Below are positions 27,919 through 38,609 of a stretch of DNA of 64,000 bases, in pieces (position 1 is the stretch's first letter; every line of letters starts with the position of its first letter). The notes under the pieces were generated by a model. The model saw only the letters and a list, made by a program, of their open reading frames with translations, was not told the origin of the DNA and made no database searches. The position numbers and the translations under genes were made by a program. Source of the stretch: Vibrio salilacus (lineage in GTDB: Bacteria; Pseudomonadota; Gammaproteobacteria; Enterobacterales; Vibrionaceae); assembly GCF_002811245.1 (NCBI RefSeq), contig NZ_NIVQ01000005.1, positions 124,001 through 188,000 on the forward strand, read 5' to 3'.

Positions 27919-29199
27919 TTGGACGACATATCAACGGGTATCTTATTTGCGCTACTCGCGTGTCTTATTGTTATTTCAGGATATTTCTCTGGTTCCGAGA
28001 CAGGCATGATGGCTCTGAACCGCTACCGTCTCAAGCATCTCGCCAATAATGGGCACAAAGGCGCACAGCGCGTTGAGAAGCTGCTCGACCGACCAGACCG
28101 ACTCATTGGTCTGATCTTAATCGGTAATAACCTCGTTAATATTCTCGCTTCTGCGATTGCCACCATTTTAGGTATGCGTCTATATGGTAACCTTGGCGTG
28201 GCGATTGCCACAGGCACTCTGACCTTAGTGATTTTAGTCTTCGCCGAAGTGACGCCAAAAACCCTGGCCGCGCTTTACCCCGAGCGGGTCTCATACGCTA
28301 GCAGTATTCTACTAACCATTTTAATGAAACTGTTGTCGCCGCTAGTGATGTTTATCAATATGATAACCAATGGCTTTATCCGTTTATTAGGTCTTAAAGT
28401 CGTACACGGCGGGGATGACCACTTAAGTTCGGATGAACTGAGAACCGTGGTCAACGAAGCAGGGAGTTTGATCCCTCGCCGCCACCAAGATATGTTGATT
28501 TCAATTCTCGATCTTGAACATGTCACCGTTAATGACATCATGGTGCCACGTAATGAGATCACCGGCATCGATATCAATGATGACTGGAAATCGATTGTAC
28601 GCCAGTTAACACACTCTCCTCATGGCCGAGTGGTGTTGTATCGCGATCAAATTGATGAAGCGGTAGGGATGTTGCGCCTGCGAGAGTCTTATCGCCTGAT
28701 GTTAGAGAAAAATGAATTCACCAAAGAGACACTGTTGCGCGCAGCCGATGAAGTGTACTTTATTCCAGAGAGTACTCCTCTTAATGTTCAACTGCTTAAG
28801 TTCCAGCGTAATAAACAACGTATTGGCCTGATCGTTGATGAATACGGTGACATCATTGGTCTAGTGACTCTAGAAGATATTCTCGAAGAGATTGTCGGAG
28901 AGTTTACCACTTCGATTGCGCCAAGCTTGTCGGATGAAATTACTCCGCAAGGTGATGGCAGTTTCTTGATCGAAGGCAGTGCCAACATTCGCGATATCAA
29001 CAAAGGACTTAAGTGGAAGTTACCTACTGATGGGCCACGAACACTCAATGGTTTGATCTTAGAGCACCTAGAAGAGATTCCTGAAAGTCATCTCAGTGTT
29101 CATGTTTCCGGCCACCCGATGGAAATCGTAGAGCTGGAAGAAAATCGAATCAAGCTGGTCAAGGTTTTTCCTACACTTAAGAAAGCGCAGTCGGCTTAA
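27919..29199 (+). CDS. yfjD: CNNM/CorC-family membrane protein with CBS domains (YfjD type)
   Basis: A membrane protein of the CNNM (DUF21) family, whose members act in Mg2+ or Co2+ efflux. The 426-residue protein has an N-terminal DUF21 domain with four helices (residues ~5-190, including SGSETGMMALNRYRLKHLA), a CBS pair (~205-325, with IVDEYGDIIGLVTLEDILEE) and a C-terminal CorC_HlyC domain (~340-415). The start is TTG; AAGGA lies 11 nt upstream, and no in-frame ATG would keep the first membrane helix. Gene order ffh-ypjD-yfjD matches E. coli. Substrate is inferred only. Confidence 0.88.
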   Translation: MDDISTGILFALLACLIVISGYFSGSETGMMALNRYRLKHLANNGHKGAQRVEKLLDRPDRLIGLILIGNNLVNILASAIATILGMRLYGNLGVAIATGTLTLVILVFAEVTPKTLAALYPERVSYASSILLTILMKLLSPLVMFINMITNGFIRLLGLKVVHGGDDHLSSDELRTVVNEAGSLIPRRHQDMLISILDLEHVTVNDIMVPRNEITGIDINDDWKSIVRQLTHSPHGRVVLYRDQIDEAVGMLRLRESYRLMLEKNEFTKETLLRAADEVYFIPESTPLNVQLLKFQRNKQRIGLIVDEYGDIIGLVTLEDILEEIVGEFTTSIAPSLSDEITPQGDGSFLIEGSANIRDINKGLKWKLPTDGPRTLNGLILEHLEEIPESHLSVHVSGHPMEIVELEENRIKLVKVFPTLKKAQSA

Positions 29200-29223
29200 G
29201 CGTCCCCTGTCTTTACGTCCAAC

Positions 29224-29255
29224 AAAAAAGCCTTGGTTTCAAACCAAGGCTTTTT
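29224..29255. terminator. Bidirectional intrinsic terminator between yfjD and rpoS
   Basis: GCCTTGGTTT and AAACCAAGGC form a 10-bp perfect stem flanked by an A-run and TTTTT, so it can stop both convergent genes. Confidence 0.92.
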
Positions 29256-29270
29256 CCAACTTAGACTGAA

Positions 29271-30251
29271 TTAGTCTTCCGTTACGCTGAACAGGTTCTC
29301 CATATTCAAACCCTGTTTGATTAGGATTTCACGCAAGCGACGTAAACCTTCAACTTGAATTTGGCGAACACGTTCACGAGTTAGATTAATTTCGCGCCCC
29401 ACTTCTTCAAGTGTTGATGGCTCATAGCCGAGCAAACCAAAACGACGTGCTAGCACTTCTTTCTGCTTCGGGTTTAATTCATCGAGCCAATGGATTAAAG
29501 AATCACGAATGTCATCATCTTGAGTTGAAACTTCAGGATCAGAGTTATTGATGTCAGGAATGATATCTAACAAGGCTTTTTCACCATCACCACCAATCGG
29601 TGTATCGACTGAGCTTATACGCTCATTAAGGCGCAACATTTTGCTGACATCATCAACGGGTTTATCAAGCTGTGTTGCGATCTCTTCTGCGGTAGGTTCA
29701 TGATCAAGTTTCTGTGATAATTCACGTGCAGTACGCAGGTAAATATTGAGCTCTTTAACGACATGAATCGGTAAACGAATGGTGCGCGTTTGATTCATTA
29801 ACGCCCGCTCTATCGTTTGACGAATCCACCAAGTCGCATAAGTAGAGAATCTAAAACCGCGCTCGGGATCAAATTTTTCGACAGCGCGAATCAGACCAAG
29901 GTTGCCTTCCTCTATGAGGTCAAGTAGTGCCAAACCACGATTACTATAACGGCGGGAGATTTTAACCACTAGGCGCAGGTTACTCTCAATCATGCGTTTG
30001 CGCGCCGCTTCGTCTCCGCGTAACGATCGACGAGCATAAAGAACTTCTTCTTCTGCGGTAAGTAGTGGAGAAAAACCAATTTCGCCCAAATAGAGCTGCG
30101 TGGCATCGAGACTTTTAGTAGATGCATCAACATCTTCTTTAGCATCGACTGTTTTGGTGGGTTTAGTAGAATTCTTGGTTCGAAGCGATTCCTTTGCTTC
30201 GTTGGCCATATCGAACTCTTCGACTTTCGTTGCTGCATTGCTGATACTCAT
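29271..30251 (-). CDS. rpoS: RNA polymerase sigma factor RpoS (sigma-38)
   Basis: Directs transcription of general stress and stationary-phase genes. The 326-residue protein has region 1.2 ([21 protein letters not shown]), region 2 ([21 protein letters not shown]), region 3 and region 4 with the helix-turn-helix [21 protein letters not shown]. Its N-terminus is Lys/Asp/Thr-rich and variable, as usual. It follows nlpD by 72 bp; in E. coli the main rpoS promoter lies within nlpD. The stop lies close to the terminator shared with yfjD. Confidence 0.97.
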   Translation of the reverse strand: MSISNAATKVEEFDMANEAKESLRTKNSTKPTKTVDAKEDVDASTKSLDATQLYLGEIGFSPLLTAEEEVLYARRSLRGDEAARKRMIESNLRLVVKISRRYSNRGLALLDLIEEGNLGLIRAVEKFDPERGFRFSTYATWWIRQTIERALMNQTRTIRLPIHVVKELNIYLRTARELSQKLDHEPTAEEIATQLDKPVDDVSKMLRLNERISSVDTPIGGDGEKALLDIIPDINNSDPEVSTQDDDIRDSLIHWLDELNPKQKEVLARRFGLLGYEPSTLEEVGREINLTRERVRQIQVEGLRRLREILIKQGLNMENLFSVTED

Positions 30252-30323
30252 AGCGCCTCCCCTGGCGAGCTAGCAAGACATTACTACGTCTAATGTCGCC
30301 ATATTACTATAATAAGTAAATTT

Positions 30324-31223
30324 TTAAGGTAAGTAGCGATTTGGATTCACTGATTTACCTTGATAGCGAATTTCAAAGTGCAATCGAATACTGGACGTTC
30401 CTGAGCTGCCCATTGTCGCAATCTTTTGGCCGGCTTTTACACTCTGTCCTTCGTGTACGAGCAACCTATCATTGTGTGCATATGCACTGAGGTAATTGTC
30501 GTTATGTTTAATTATCACGAGATTACCGTAACCACGTAGCGCATTGCCAGAATAAACGACGGTGCCACCTGCTGTTGAGACGATGGATTGGCCTCGCTGT
30601 CCTGCGATATCAATCCCTTTGTTCCCTTGGTCTCCAGCAGAAAACTGTTTGATTACTCTCCCTTTCGTTGGCCATAACCATTTGGAAATTTTATTGTTAT
30701 TTTGTTTAGGCTCAATGACGTTTTTGTTAACATTCTGTTTACCATTAACTCCAACATACTCTTTTGATTTCGATTGATCAACCTTCTTTTTTGATTCTTT
30801 TTTGATCAATTCTTGTCTATTTTTTATGCTATTCCCGCTGGCTTTATGAGTGTTTTTTTGACTTGGTGTTGATGGCGCAGGTATCGCCGCCGCCGCTACG
30901 ACGCCACCCGCACCAGTTCCACCAAAGGCTGGTGGATTATAGGCAGGCTGCCACAACTTTATCTTCTGACCAGGTTTTATCGTGTACGGTTTTTTCAAAC
31001 CATTGTAACGAATCAGATCATTTACATTTTTGTCTGTGACGTAAGCTATAAAATAGAGCGTATCGCCCTTTTCTACCTGATAATAACTGCCACGATAGCT
31101 CCCACGAGCAACCGAGCTATAGTCTTTGTTTAACCCTGAAACTGGCGCAGGTGAGTGGGCAGCGCAGCCAACTAGCACACTGGATAACATCACCAATAAT
31201 AACGGCAAAGAAAGAAACTTCAT
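30324..31223 (-). CDS. nlpD: Murein hydrolase activator lipoprotein NlpD
   Basis: An outer-membrane lipoprotein that activates the amidase AmiC at division. The 299-residue precursor has a lipoprotein signal with lipobox LVGC (Cys20), a LysM domain near residues 48-92 (YQVEKGDTLYFIAYVT), a long Lys/Gln/Asn-rich linker and a C-terminal LytM (M23) domain near 200-299 with the degenerate active site typical of activators (SAYAHNDRLLVHEG, IRLHFEIRYQG). It is 2 bp after pcm and upstream of rpoS. Confidence 0.95.
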   Translation of the reverse strand: MKFLSLPLLLVMLSSVLVGCAAHSPAPVSGLNKDYSSVARGSYRGSYYQVEKGDTLYFIAYVTDKNVNDLIRYNGLKKPYTIKPGQKIKLWQPAYNPPAFGGTGAGGVVAAAAIPAPSTPSQKNTHKASGNSIKNRQELIKKESKKKVDQSKSKEYVGVNGKQNVNKNVIEPKQNNNKISKWLWPTKGRVIKQFSAGDQGNKGIDIAGQRGQSIVSTAGGTVVYSGNALRGYGNLVIIKHNDNYLSAYAHNDRLLVHEGQSVKAGQKIATMGSSGTSSIRLHFEIRYQGKSVNPNRYLP

Positions 31224-31225
31224 GG

Positions 31226-31852
31226 CTACGCGAGGTCACCTGCAATTAAAGGAACGAATCGAACCATTTCAATTAATTCAGATTGATATTCATCACCATG
31301 ACGTGTGATCTTGTAAAGATTTTGCACAGCCGTTCCGATGGGAATCATCATCACTCCTCCCTCACTTAGCTGCTTAAGTAGCGCTGAAGGCACCGATTCG
31401 GCCGCCGCAGTCACAATGATCGCATCAAATGGCCCTTTCGCCGCCCATCCTTGCCAACCATCACCGTGCTTGGTTGAAACATTGTAGATATCGAGCTGCT
31501 TAAGGCGACGCTTCGCTTCCCACTGCAGGGCTTTAATTCGTTCAACCGAATAAACATGGTCAACTAACTGAGCGAGAACCGCCGTCTGATAGCCTGATCC
31601 AGTACCAACTTCCAGTACCTGACTAGTTCGCTCTAAACCAAGCATCTCGGTCATTTTAGCCACAATGTATGGCTGAGAAATTGTCTGTCCTTGTCCAATC
31701 GGCAACGCGTTATTATCATACGCTTGGTGCATCATTGCCTGAGAAACAAATTGTTCTCGAGGTAAACGATAGATGGCATCTAACACGTGCTGATCTTGAA
31801 TGCCACTCGCGACAAGAAAGTCGATTAATCTGTCCGCATGTGGGTTTGCCAT
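31226..31852 (-). CDS. pcm: Protein-L-isoaspartate O-methyltransferase
   Basis: Repairs isoaspartyl residues in damaged proteins using S-adenosylmethionine. The 208-residue protein has [15 protein letters not shown] near the substrate site and the SAM motif [17 protein letters not shown] chose the ATG giving MANPHADRL, which has AAGGA 9 nt upstream and the family length of 208; the frame extends seven codons further. It is 2 bp after surE and 2 bp before nlpD. Confidence 0.96.
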   Translation of the reverse strand: MANPHADRLIDFLVASGIQDQHVLDAIYRLPREQFVSQAMMHQAYDNNALPIGQGQTISQPYIVAKMTEMLGLERTSQVLEVGTGSGYQTAVLAQLVDHVYSVERIKALQWEAKRRLKQLDIYNVSTKHGDGWQGWAAKGPFDAIIVTAAAESVPSALLKQLSEGGVMMIPIGTAVQNLYKITRHGDEYQSELIEMVRFVPLIAGDLA

Positions 31853-31854
31853 TG

Positions 31855-32613
31855 TTATTTTTCCTTTAACCAATTATCCATACTTGAAAGCGATTCGTGC
31901 GCGGTTAAATCAACCTGTAGTGGTGTAATCGAGACGCTGCCCTGCTCAATGGCATAAAAATCAGTCCCTTCACCAGCATCTTGCTCTTTACCCGGAGGAC
32001 CTAACCAATAAATATCATGGCCTCGTGGGTCTTGCTGCTTAATCATCGCTTCTGCGTGATGACGCGCACCCAATCGAGTGATCTGTGTCGGTTTGAGATC
32101 TGCCCATGCTATATCAGGAATATTGACGTTCAACAGCCGATTGGTTGGGATCGGCGATACAGAGTGTTGAAACACCAATTGACGAGCCACCGCTGCAGCC
32201 GTCGCAAAGTGCTGTTTGCCAACCAGTGAAAAAGCCATCGCCTGAACGCCAAGAAAGTGACCTTCCATTGCTGCCGCCACGGTGCCTGAATAGAGCACAT
32301 CGTCACCGAGGTTAGCGCCATGATTGATGCCAGCCAAGACCAAATCAGGTAAGTTATCTTTCATCAATTCATTGAGCGCAAAATGAACACAGTCTGTCGG
32401 AGTACCCTGCACTGAATAGACATTAGGCGCAATTTGACTCACTCTCAATGGCTGCTCTAAAGTGAGCGAGTTGGAAGCGCCAGAGCGATTTCTGTCTGGA
32501 GCGACAATCGTCACATCGGCCATATCTCGCAGGGAGTCAGCCAAGGCATGTATCCCCTCGGCATGCACACCATCATCATTACTGACCAGTATTTTCAATC
32601 GTTTATCGCTCAT
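31855..32613 (-). CDS. surE: 5'/3'-nucleotidase SurE
   Basis: A metal-dependent nucleotide phosphatase linked to stationary-phase survival. The 252-residue protein begins with the metal-binding aspartates of [12 protein letters not shown] and has the [21 protein letters not shown] active-site region split over about 20 residues near 92-112. Its start overlaps the truD stop by 4 bp (ATGA type), and it is followed 2 bp later by pcm, the order shared by many gammaproteobacteria. Confidence 0.96.
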   Translation of the reverse strand: MSDKRLKILVSNDDGVHAEGIHALADSLRDMADVTIVAPDRNRSGASNSLTLEQPLRVSQIAPNVYSVQGTPTDCVHFALNELMKDNLPDLVLAGINHGANLGDDVLYSGTVAAAMEGHFLGVQAMAFSLVGKQHFATAAAVARQLVFQHSVSPIPTNRLLNVNIPDIAWADLKPTQITRLGARHHAEAMIKQQDPRGHDIYWLGPPGKEQDAGEGTDFYAIEQGSVSITPLQVDLTAHESLSSMDNWLKEK

Positions 32614-33656
32614 GAATAGTGACGCTCCACGACAATTTCTTCGATAAGCTCACGTACAATCGCCGTGGCAAAACAGCCTGCATCAAGCGCAAACCGTAAG
32701 CAAATCTCATTACCCGAGACTTGCCAACTCAATTGTTGAGGAAATAATGCCAATTCACGGCGCTCATGGCGCATACGGTTAGAACAAATTAAGGCCATTA
32801 AATCCGGTTCAGCGTCTAGGTGCGGCTGCTCAATCGCCAGTGCTTGCTCTGTGGTTGGCAAAGCATTGTCCCCTGCAAGCGCCGCCGTTAAGCTTAACTC
32901 ACGCTGCAAAAGTTGCTGATTGATCGCCTCTAACGAGTCTGCAGTCACTGGCAATTGCTCAGCTTGCTTCACCACCACATCACCGACAACCGCTTGAGTA
33001 AACACCGTTTGCTCAATACGCGCCGAAACGATGGCGTTAAAGATCCATGAACGTGCCGCCGAAAGGTACAAGCTACGCTGGTTCTGGTTACGAGTGCGAA
33101 CATTGTCACGTCCCCAACGTCTCGCCTCTACAAGGTTATTGCCGTTGTTACCAAAACGCTGACTACCAAAGTAATTCGGTACACCGTTTTGCTTAATCAA
33201 CGCCAAGCGCTGAACCACATCTTCCACGTCTGAAACGTCAGACAAGGTCACGACAAATTGGTTACCGACTAAGTCACCAGGACGGAGCTTTTTATTATGT
33301 CGGTCAGTGGCTAAGATTTCGATACTTGGGTACTGAGCGAGAAAAGCTCTAAAATCGGGTGTTTCCCCTTTTGGCAAATGCACACTTAGCCACTGCTCAG
33401 TCACAGCATGGCGATCTTTCAGGCCGGCCCAACTCACATCTTTGGATTTTACGCCACAAGCTTTAGCGAGTTCATTAGCAACAAAGCTGGTGTTTTCGCC
33501 TGTTTTGCGAATGCGCACCATTAGATGCTCGCCTTGACCAGTAAAGTCAAAGCCTAAGTTTTCGCTAACTTGGAAATGCTCAGGCTTGGCTTTAAGCTTA
33601 CCTGTTGCGCTTGGCTTACCATGGAGGTACGCCAGTGATGATAAAAGATCAGACAT
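32610..33656 (-). CDS. truD: tRNA pseudouridine(13) synthase TruD
   Basis: Converts U13 of tRNA-Glu to pseudouridine. The 348-residue protein has the catalytic Asp81 in [12 protein letters not shown] and the [10 protein letters not shown] motif of the TruD family, plus the family's inserted TRUD domain. Length matches E. coli TruD (349). It overlaps surE by 4 bp and follows ispF by 37 bp. Confidence 0.96.
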   Translation of the reverse strand: MSDLLSSLAYLHGKPSATGKLKAKPEHFQVSENLGFDFTGQGEHLMVRIRKTGENTSFVANELAKACGVKSKDVSWAGLKDRHAVTEQWLSVHLPKGETPDFRAFLAQYPSIEILATDRHNKKLRPGDLVGNQFVVTLSDVSDVEDVVQRLALIKQNGVPNYFGSQRFGNNGNNLVEARRWGRDNVRTRNQNQRSLYLSAARSWIFNAIVSARIEQTVFTQAVVGDVVVKQAEQLPVTADSLEAINQQLLQRELSLTAALAGDNALPTTEQALAIEQPHLDAEPDLMALICSNRMRHERRELALFPQQLSWQVSGNEICLRFALDAGCFATAIVRELIEEIVVERHYS

Positions 33657-33693
33657 AATTCAGTTCCGTGCCACAAACAGAGGGCAACTCAAG

Positions 33694-34170
33694 TTATTTT
33701 TTAACGAGCAACACAACCGCTTCGGTTGCAATGCCTTCTTTACGGCCAGTAAAGCCAAGTTTTTCAGTAGTGGTGGCTTTGACATTGATGTTGCCGAGTT
33801 CGGTATCTAAATCCTCAGCAATGACTTGGCACATCGCCTCAATGTGCGGTGCCATTTTAGGCGCTTGAGCAATAATAGTGATATCCGCATTACCCAACTT
33901 ATAGCCTTGTTCACGCACGCGGCGATACACATCCCGAAGTAGAGCGCGACTGTCTGCCCCCTTCCATTTATCATCGGTATCTGGAAAATGACGGCCAATG
34001 TCGCCGGCGGCAATCGCGCCTAACAAGGCATCACACAACGCATGCAACGCCACATCGCCATCAGAATGCGCGATAAGACCTTGCGTATAAGGAATGGCAA
34101 CTCCGCCGATAATGACGGGGCCTTGACCACCAAATTTGTGGACATCGAAGCCGTGACCAATTCGAATCAT
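33694..34170 (-). CDS. ispF: 2-C-methyl-D-erythritol 2,4-cyclodiphosphate synthase
   Basis: Fifth step of the MEP isoprenoid pathway, forming the cyclodiphosphate and releasing CMP. The 158-residue protein shows the metal ligands in [11 protein letters not shown] (D8, H10), [18 protein letters not shown] with H42, and FPDTD. The C-terminus has the TTEKLGF and GIATEAV motifs. It is 3 bp after ispD and they are normally translationally coupled. Confidence 0.97.
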   Translation of the reverse strand: MIRIGHGFDVHKFGGQGPVIIGGVAIPYTQGLIAHSDGDVALHALCDALLGAIAAGDIGRHFPDTDDKWKGADSRALLRDVYRRVREQGYKLGNADITIIAQAPKMAPHIEAMCQVIAEDLDTELGNINVKATTTEKLGFTGRKEGIATEAVVLLVKK

Positions 34171-34173
34171 GAG

Positions 34174-34875
34174 TTATCCTTTGTTTTTGTTGAGATAAAA
34201 CTCAGCCAACGCCAAATCTTCCGGTTGGGTTATTTTGATATTGTCCGCTCTCCCTTGTACCAGTGCAGGACAATGGCCTAGCCACTCGATAGCCGAGGCT
34301 TCATCGGTAATGGCGACGCCTTGCGCTAATGCGCCAGATAAAGCATCAAAGAGCATTTGAGTTTTAAACATTTGTGGCGTCAGTGCATGCCATAGTGCTT
34401 CCCTATCAACGGTATGATCGATCTTTTGCTGACCATTAGCGCGTTTCATCGTATCTCGCACGGGTGAAGCAAGAATAGCGCCATTCGCGTTGGCTAGCGA
34501 TTGCTCGATTAAGTTGTCGATATCGGCCAAAGTGATACACGGCCGGGCGGCATCGTGTACCATTACCCACTCTGACGTTTGTTGCGCTTGCACATAGTCA
34601 AGCGCCGATAACACCGAGTCAGCGCGCTCTTTGCCACCTGAAACTTGGACCACATCGGGACGACTTGCTAGCGATAGCTCAGCAAAATAGGGATCACCGT
34701 CGGTCACCGCAATGACTACTTGCTCAACCTTAGGGTGCGAAAGCAGTTTCTTAACGGTATGTTCGAGAACCGTTTTACCTTCGATAGTAAGATATTGCTT
34801 AGGTCGATCCGCTTTCATACGGCTACCGACCCCCGCTGCAGGAACAATCGCAACCAGTGAAAAAGGCGTTCGCAT
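34174..34875 (-). CDS. ispD: 2-C-methyl-D-erythritol 4-phosphate cytidylyltransferase
   Basis: Third step of the MEP pathway; it attaches CMP to methylerythritol phosphate. The 233-residue protein has the nucleotide-binding loop [17 protein letters not shown] near residues 12-28, the [10 protein letters not shown] motif near 103-112, and the C-terminal dimerisation arm. It starts directly after the ftsB stop and is followed by ispF, so the two MEP enzymes are made from one transcript. Confidence 0.97.
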   Translation of the reverse strand: MRTPFSLVAIVPAAGVGSRMKADRPKQYLTIEGKTVLEHTVKKLLSHPKVEQVVIAVTDGDPYFAELSLASRPDVVQVSGGKERADSVLSALDYVQAQQTSEWVMVHDAARPCITLADIDNLIEQSLANANGAILASPVRDTMKRANGQQKIDHTVDREALWHALTPQMFKTQMLFDALSGALAQGVAITDEASAIEWLGHCPALVQGRADNIKITQPEDLALAEFYLNKNKG

Positions 34876-35154
34876 TTAGTTATCCTCACCGATAATTCGA
34901 TAAAAGGTTTCACCGTCTTTGATCATTCCAAGTTCGTGCCTTGCTCGCTCTTCAATCGCATCGAGCCCTTGGCGCAGATCGTCAATTTCAGCGAACATTT
35001 CATCATTACGTGTTTGAAGGTTGCTATTCACTTGATGCTGAACTTGGGTTTCAGCATTGATCGCTTGAAAATCGACAATACCATTTTTACCTAGCCACAA
35101 TTCATATTGTAGCCAGCCTAAAATCAGGATTAATAACAGAGCAAAAATTCGCAT
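34876..35154 (-). CDS. ftsB: Cell division protein FtsB
   Basis: A small bitopic division protein that forms the FtsQ-FtsB-FtsL complex. The 92-residue sequence has one N-terminal membrane helix (residues 3-20) and a periplasmic coiled coil from about 28 to 72, followed by the conserved [18 protein letters not shown]. It heads the array ftsB-ispD-ispF-truD-surE-pcm-nlpD-rpoS, which is probably cotranscribed given gaps of 0-72 bp. Confidence 0.95.
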   Translation of the reverse strand: MRIFALLLILILGWLQYELWLGKNGIVDFQAINAETQVQHQVNSNLQTRNDEMFAEIDDLRQGLDAIEERARHELGMIKDGETFYRIIGEDN

Positions 35155-35254
35155 ATCGTCAATCTAAGCAGAGAGAATAGAAAGACCACATATATATCAC
35201 AATGTCACTGCTGGCGCGAGATTGCACTGTGTGGCCTTGATTAAGATTATGCGC

Positions 35255-36058
35255 TTAATTGATCAATAAGAACGTAAACAAAGCGCCACCTAATATCAAA
35301 CGATAAATCACGAATGGCATCATCCCCATCCGTGAAATCAGCTTAAGGAAAAAGTGAATACAAAGGTAAGCACTAATAAATGACGTCACGATCCCTGTCA
35401 TGAGAAAGCCAATATGAATCGGTTCTCCGCTGGTGACCAATTTAAGGCCAAGATACCCTCCCGCAAGAAGGATAATAGGGATCGACATTAAGAAAGAAAA
35501 GCGAGCGGCGGCTTCGCGAGTAAAGCCAAGATACAGCGCTGCGGTGATTGTCGCGCCAGATCGTGAAGTACCTGGAATCATAGCCACCGCTTGACTAAGG
35601 CCAATGAATATCGCTTTTTTCCAATCCGCTTGATACTCATCATCGGTCAGCGTGGCTTTCTTATCAACGTGCCAAAGCAATAAGCCAAATACGATTGTCG
35701 TGGTGGCAATCACCCACGCACTGCGCAGATAAAGCTCTATGACATCTTTCATCAACAAGCCAAACACACACGCCGGAATGGTGGCCAATAGGATCATCCA
35801 CGCCAACTTTGCTTCTTTACTCCGATCGCCATTAAATATCGACGCAAAAAACGCCCGCAGTAAACTCACCACTTCATGACGGAAATAGATCATTACCGCC
35901 AACAGAGTACCGACGTGAACGGCAACATCAAACGCTAAGCCCTGATCTTCCCAACCTAAGATCGCCGAAGGCAAAATCAGGTGGGCAGAGCTAGAAATGG
36001 GCAAAAACTCGGTTAGCCCTTGAATTAAAGCAAGGACAAAGGCTTCAAAATAACTCAT
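35255..36058 (-). CDS. uppP: Undecaprenyl-diphosphate phosphatase UppP (BacA)
   Basis: Dephosphorylates undecaprenyl pyrophosphate at the inner membrane, recycling the lipid carrier for peptidoglycan and other polymers; extra copies give bacitracin resistance. The 267-residue protein has about eight membrane helices and the family signatures [14 protein letters not shown] and [10 protein letters not shown]. An in-frame GTG lies one codon upstream of the chosen ATG. It follows folK by 14 bp on the same strand, so folB-folK-uppP may be one transcript. Confidence 0.96.
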   Translation of the reverse strand: MSYFEAFVLALIQGLTEFLPISSSAHLILPSAILGWEDQGLAFDVAVHVGTLLAVMIYFRHEVVSLLRAFFASIFNGDRSKEAKLAWMILLATIPACVFGLLMKDVIELYLRSAWVIATTTIVFGLLLWHVDKKATLTDDEYQADWKKAIFIGLSQAVAMIPGTSRSGATITAALYLGFTREAAARFSFLMSIPIILLAGGYLGLKLVTSGEPIHIGFLMTGIVTSFISAYLCIHFFLKLISRMGMMPFVIYRLILGGALFTFLLIN

Positions 36059-36072
36059 CACAATCTCATTAA

Positions 36073-36561
36073 TTAATAGCTAAACCACAGTGGAACTGGA
36101 GTGAGGGTGGTATCAAAATTCGTTTGTTGCCTGATTTGAGCGATATTGCGTCCATCTGCAGGGATTACCCGTTGTGGACAAAGCTCGTAGAGTGGCTCAA
36201 GCACGAAAGCATAGTGAAATATGTCACTGCGAGGCAGCTCTGGTTGCGATGCACTCACTTGCTCGCCAAACAGAATAATATCGAGATCTAAAGTTCTCGG
36301 CTCGAACTTGCTGGCATTGTCAGCCCGTCCCAATTTCTGCTCGATAGTACGTAACTGCTTGGCAAATTCGGCTAAGCTCAGTGGTGTTTTCATTTCAACA
36401 ACGAGGTTATAAAACGCTTGGCTGTCAAAACCTACTGCCTCACACTCAAATATCGTCGAAAGACGCAACTGCTCGCCGATCCCACTGAGTTCATCAATGG
36501 CAGCTGCTATGTGTTTACGCCGTTGTATGTTTGACCCAACCCCAATATAGGTTGTGATCAT
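36073..36561 (-). CDS. folK: 2-amino-4-hydroxy-6-hydroxymethyldihydropteridine diphosphokinase
   Basis: Adds pyrophosphate to the pterin intermediate of folate synthesis. The 162-residue protein has the N-terminal [14 protein letters not shown], the metal-binding [12 protein letters not shown] with its two Asp residues, and [15 protein letters not shown] near the active site. The start overlaps folB's stop by 4 bp. It differs from a second FolK-like gene often found next to panB in vibrios; both types exist in the family. Confidence 0.94.
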   Translation of the reverse strand: MITTYIGVGSNIQRRKHIAAAIDELSGIGEQLRLSTIFECEAVGFDSQAFYNLVVEMKTPLSLAEFAKQLRTIEQKLGRADNASKFEPRTLDLDIILFGEQVSASQPELPRSDIFHYAFVLEPLYELCPQRVIPADGRNIAQIRQQTNFDTTLTPVPLWFSY

Positions 36562-36911
36562 AGCTGACCTCGCTCGATGACAACCCCAACCCCTTTGGCT
36601 TGTGGTACCGCGCCTGGTTTGGTCAGGCGAATTTTAATCCAAGGCACATTAAAGTGCGTCATGATAAGCTCTGCCACCTCTTCGGCGACTCGTTCAACCA
36701 GTAGAAAGCGACCTTGTTCGATGTAACTCAGTACCACTTGGCTGACCTGCGAATAATCGAGTGCATCAACGACATCATCACTTTTACCCGCGGGTCGGTT
36801 GTCGTGAGCGATTTCTAAATCAAGCACTAACTTTTGCTTAATCTGTTGCTCCCAATCGTAAACACCAATGGTGGTAATGACTTCTAATTGATCGATAAAT
36901 ACTTTATCCAT
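36558..36911 (-). CDS. folB: Dihydroneopterin aldolase
   Basis: Splits dihydroneopterin to the hydroxymethyl pterin used by FolK. The 117-residue protein starts MDKVFIDQLEVITTIGVYDWE, the characteristic FolB N-terminus, with the active-site Glu of FLLVERVAEEVAELI and the C-terminal KPGAVPQAKGVGV. It is coupled to folK by a 4-bp overlap and is divergent from plsY. Confidence 0.96.
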   Translation of the reverse strand: MDKVFIDQLEVITTIGVYDWEQQIKQKLVLDLEIAHDNRPAGKSDDVVDALDYSQVSQVVLSYIEQGRFLLVERVAEEVAELIMTHFNVPWIKIRLTKPGAVPQAKGVGVVIERGQL

Positions 36912-37067
36912 ATGTGTCTTCCTTTACAGGTCGGATACCCAAGAGGGGTAAAAAGTCGTACTATTTGTTGCTCAAACTCGGCTACTGCCATGGCTTGAGA
37001 GTGTCAGGCGCGTTATGATATCAGTTACTTGCTTGGCTAACACCTGTTTCAGACGAGTTACTCTACT

Positions 37068-37664
37068 ATGACCCCATTAGCACTGATCATGATCATTTTC
37101 GCCTACCTCTTGGGCTCGATCTCAAGTGCGGTATTGATCTGTCGGGTACTACGCTTACCCGATCCACGTGGTGTGGGCTCAAATAACCCTGGCGCAACTA
37201 ATGTGCTGCGAATTGGTGGCAAAAAAGCGGCCATCGCAGTGCTACTGTGTGACATGCTCAAAGGCACGATTCCGGTCTGGGGCGGCTACTTTTTAAATAT
37301 TGAACCGATCATGTTAGGCATCGTCGCCATCGCGGCCTGTTTGGGCCATATGTATCCGATTTTTTTCCATTTTAAAGGCGGAAAAGGCGTGGCTACCGCA
37401 CTCGGTGCAATTGCGCCAATCGGGATCGATCTTAGTGCGATGATCATTGCAACTTGGATTGGGGTGGCGTTTTTATTCCGCTACTCATCGTTGGCTGCGA
37501 TCCTCACGGTACTACTTGCTCCCTTTTACACCTGGATGGTCAAACCGCAATACACGCTTCCCGTCGCGATGTTGTGCTGCCTGATTATCTTTCGCCATCA
37601 TCAAAATATTAAACGACTGTTTGAAGGGACTGAACCTAAGGTTGGCGCCAAGAAAAGCGGATAA
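37068..37664 (+). CDS. plsY: Glycerol-3-phosphate acyltransferase PlsY
   Basis: An inner-membrane enzyme that transfers the acyl group of acyl-phosphate to glycerol-3-phosphate, the first step of phospholipid synthesis. The 198-residue protein has about five membrane helices and the three family motifs [21 protein letters not shown] and [10 protein letters not shown]. It is divergent from folB and convergent with the hydrolase gene. Confidence 0.96.
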   Translation: MTPLALIMIIFAYLLGSISSAVLICRVLRLPDPRGVGSNNPGATNVLRIGGKKAAIAVLLCDMLKGTIPVWGGYFLNIEPIMLGIVAIAACLGHMYPIFFHFKGGKGVATALGAIAPIGIDLSAMIIATWIGVAFLFRYSSLAAILTVLLAPFYTWMVKPQYTLPVAMLCCLIIFRHHQNIKRLFEGTEPKVGAKKSG

Positions 37665-37690
37665 AAAGCCTCATAGCAAGGCTTTATTTT
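37664..37690 (+). terminator. Intrinsic terminator of plsY
   Basis: AAAGCCT and AGGCTTT pair around a 7-nt loop, followed by ATTTTA, immediately after the plsY stop; also usable on the minus strand by the hydrolase gene. Confidence 0.65.
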
Positions 37691-37702
37691 ACATCAACAT
37701 AT

Positions 37703-38518
37703 CTACGCGTAAACACGTGTCAAAAAGCGCTTAAGCATCTGAGTGACAAATTCAGGCTGCTCGAGGTTAGAGATATGCCCTGCTTTAGGGATCTGAATCA
37801 GCTCTGAACCTGAAATACAATCATGCATCAGATAAGACTCAAGCACTGGGCGTGGTTTATCTTCTTGACCAACCGCTATCAATACTGGCAACGAAAACTT
37901 TTCAACCTCGTCAATCTGATCGCGACGACCAAACACCATTCGACCCACACGCGCGACTTCGACCGCACTCTCACCTTTTAACTCTGCCAATTGTTGTGCA
38001 AAGCCCTTGGCAAGCTGCGGGTTATCTTGCTCAACGTTATTGGCGAAAAACAGTGGCGTAATTGCCGCAATCATCGACTCAGGAACGGCCTGTAGCTCAG
38101 AGATAGTCTCTAGCATCGCAAAATACTTGGCGTGCGTCACCTCAGGTTCAAGACCGACAAAGGTGTCCATTAAAACCAGTGATTGCACTCGCCCAGGCGC
38201 TAACGTCACCAGCTCAGTGCCCCACATGCCGCCGACTGACAGACCAACCACTGAGAAGTTTTCAATGCTTAAATGGTCGAGCAAGGCAAGTACTTGCGCC
38301 GCATAATCCTGTAGTGAACGTGTTGTCGCAGGACAATAATCAGACTGACCATGAGCCCACAGTTCTGGCACGATACAGCGATAATCTTGACTCAAGGCTG
38401 CAACTTGTGGGGCCCACATTGCACTGTCCCAAAGGTAGCTATGGCCAAATACAACTACGGGTCCTTGTCCTACATCTAGGTAGGCCATCTCGCCTCCATC
38501 AACGGCAAACTTATTCAT
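37703..38518 (-). CDS. Alpha/beta hydrolase
   Basis: A 271-residue protein of the alpha/beta-hydrolase fold. Visible elements are the oxyanion region VVFGHSYLWDSAMW, the nucleophile elbow GLSVGGMWG, an acid near VLIAVGQEDKPRP and the catalytic His in AGHISNLEQP. It resembles 3-oxoadipate enol-lactonase and haloperoxidase-like hydrolases, but the substrate cannot be told. I chose the ATG at 38518; an upstream in-frame GTG at 38530 has no ribosome binding site. It lies alone between plsY and tsaD. Confidence 0.8.
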   Translation of the reverse strand: MNKFAVDGGEMAYLDVGQGPVVVFGHSYLWDSAMWAPQVAALSQDYRCIVPELWAHGQSDYCPATTRSLQDYAAQVLALLDHLSIENFSVVGLSVGGMWGTELVTLAPGRVQSLVLMDTFVGLEPEVTHAKYFAMLETISELQAVPESMIAAITPLFFANNVEQDNPQLAKGFAQQLAELKGESAVEVARVGRMVFGRRDQIDEVEKFSLPVLIAVGQEDKPRPVLESYLMHDCISGSELIQIPKAGHISNLEQPEFVTQMLKRFLTRVYA

Positions 38519-38560
38519 TTCTTCTTTCACTCATTTCATCTGGCGGTAAGGCTTAGTGTT

Positions 38561-38582
38561 AAAAAGTCGCCATAACGGCGAC
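38561..38582 (-). terminator. Intrinsic terminator of tsaD
   Basis: On the minus strand GTCGCC and GGCGAC pair around a 5-nt loop and are followed by TTTTT, 28 bp past the tsaD stop. Confidence 0.85.
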
Positions 38583-38609
38583 CCTATTGCTATTTATCGT
38601 GACAACCGA

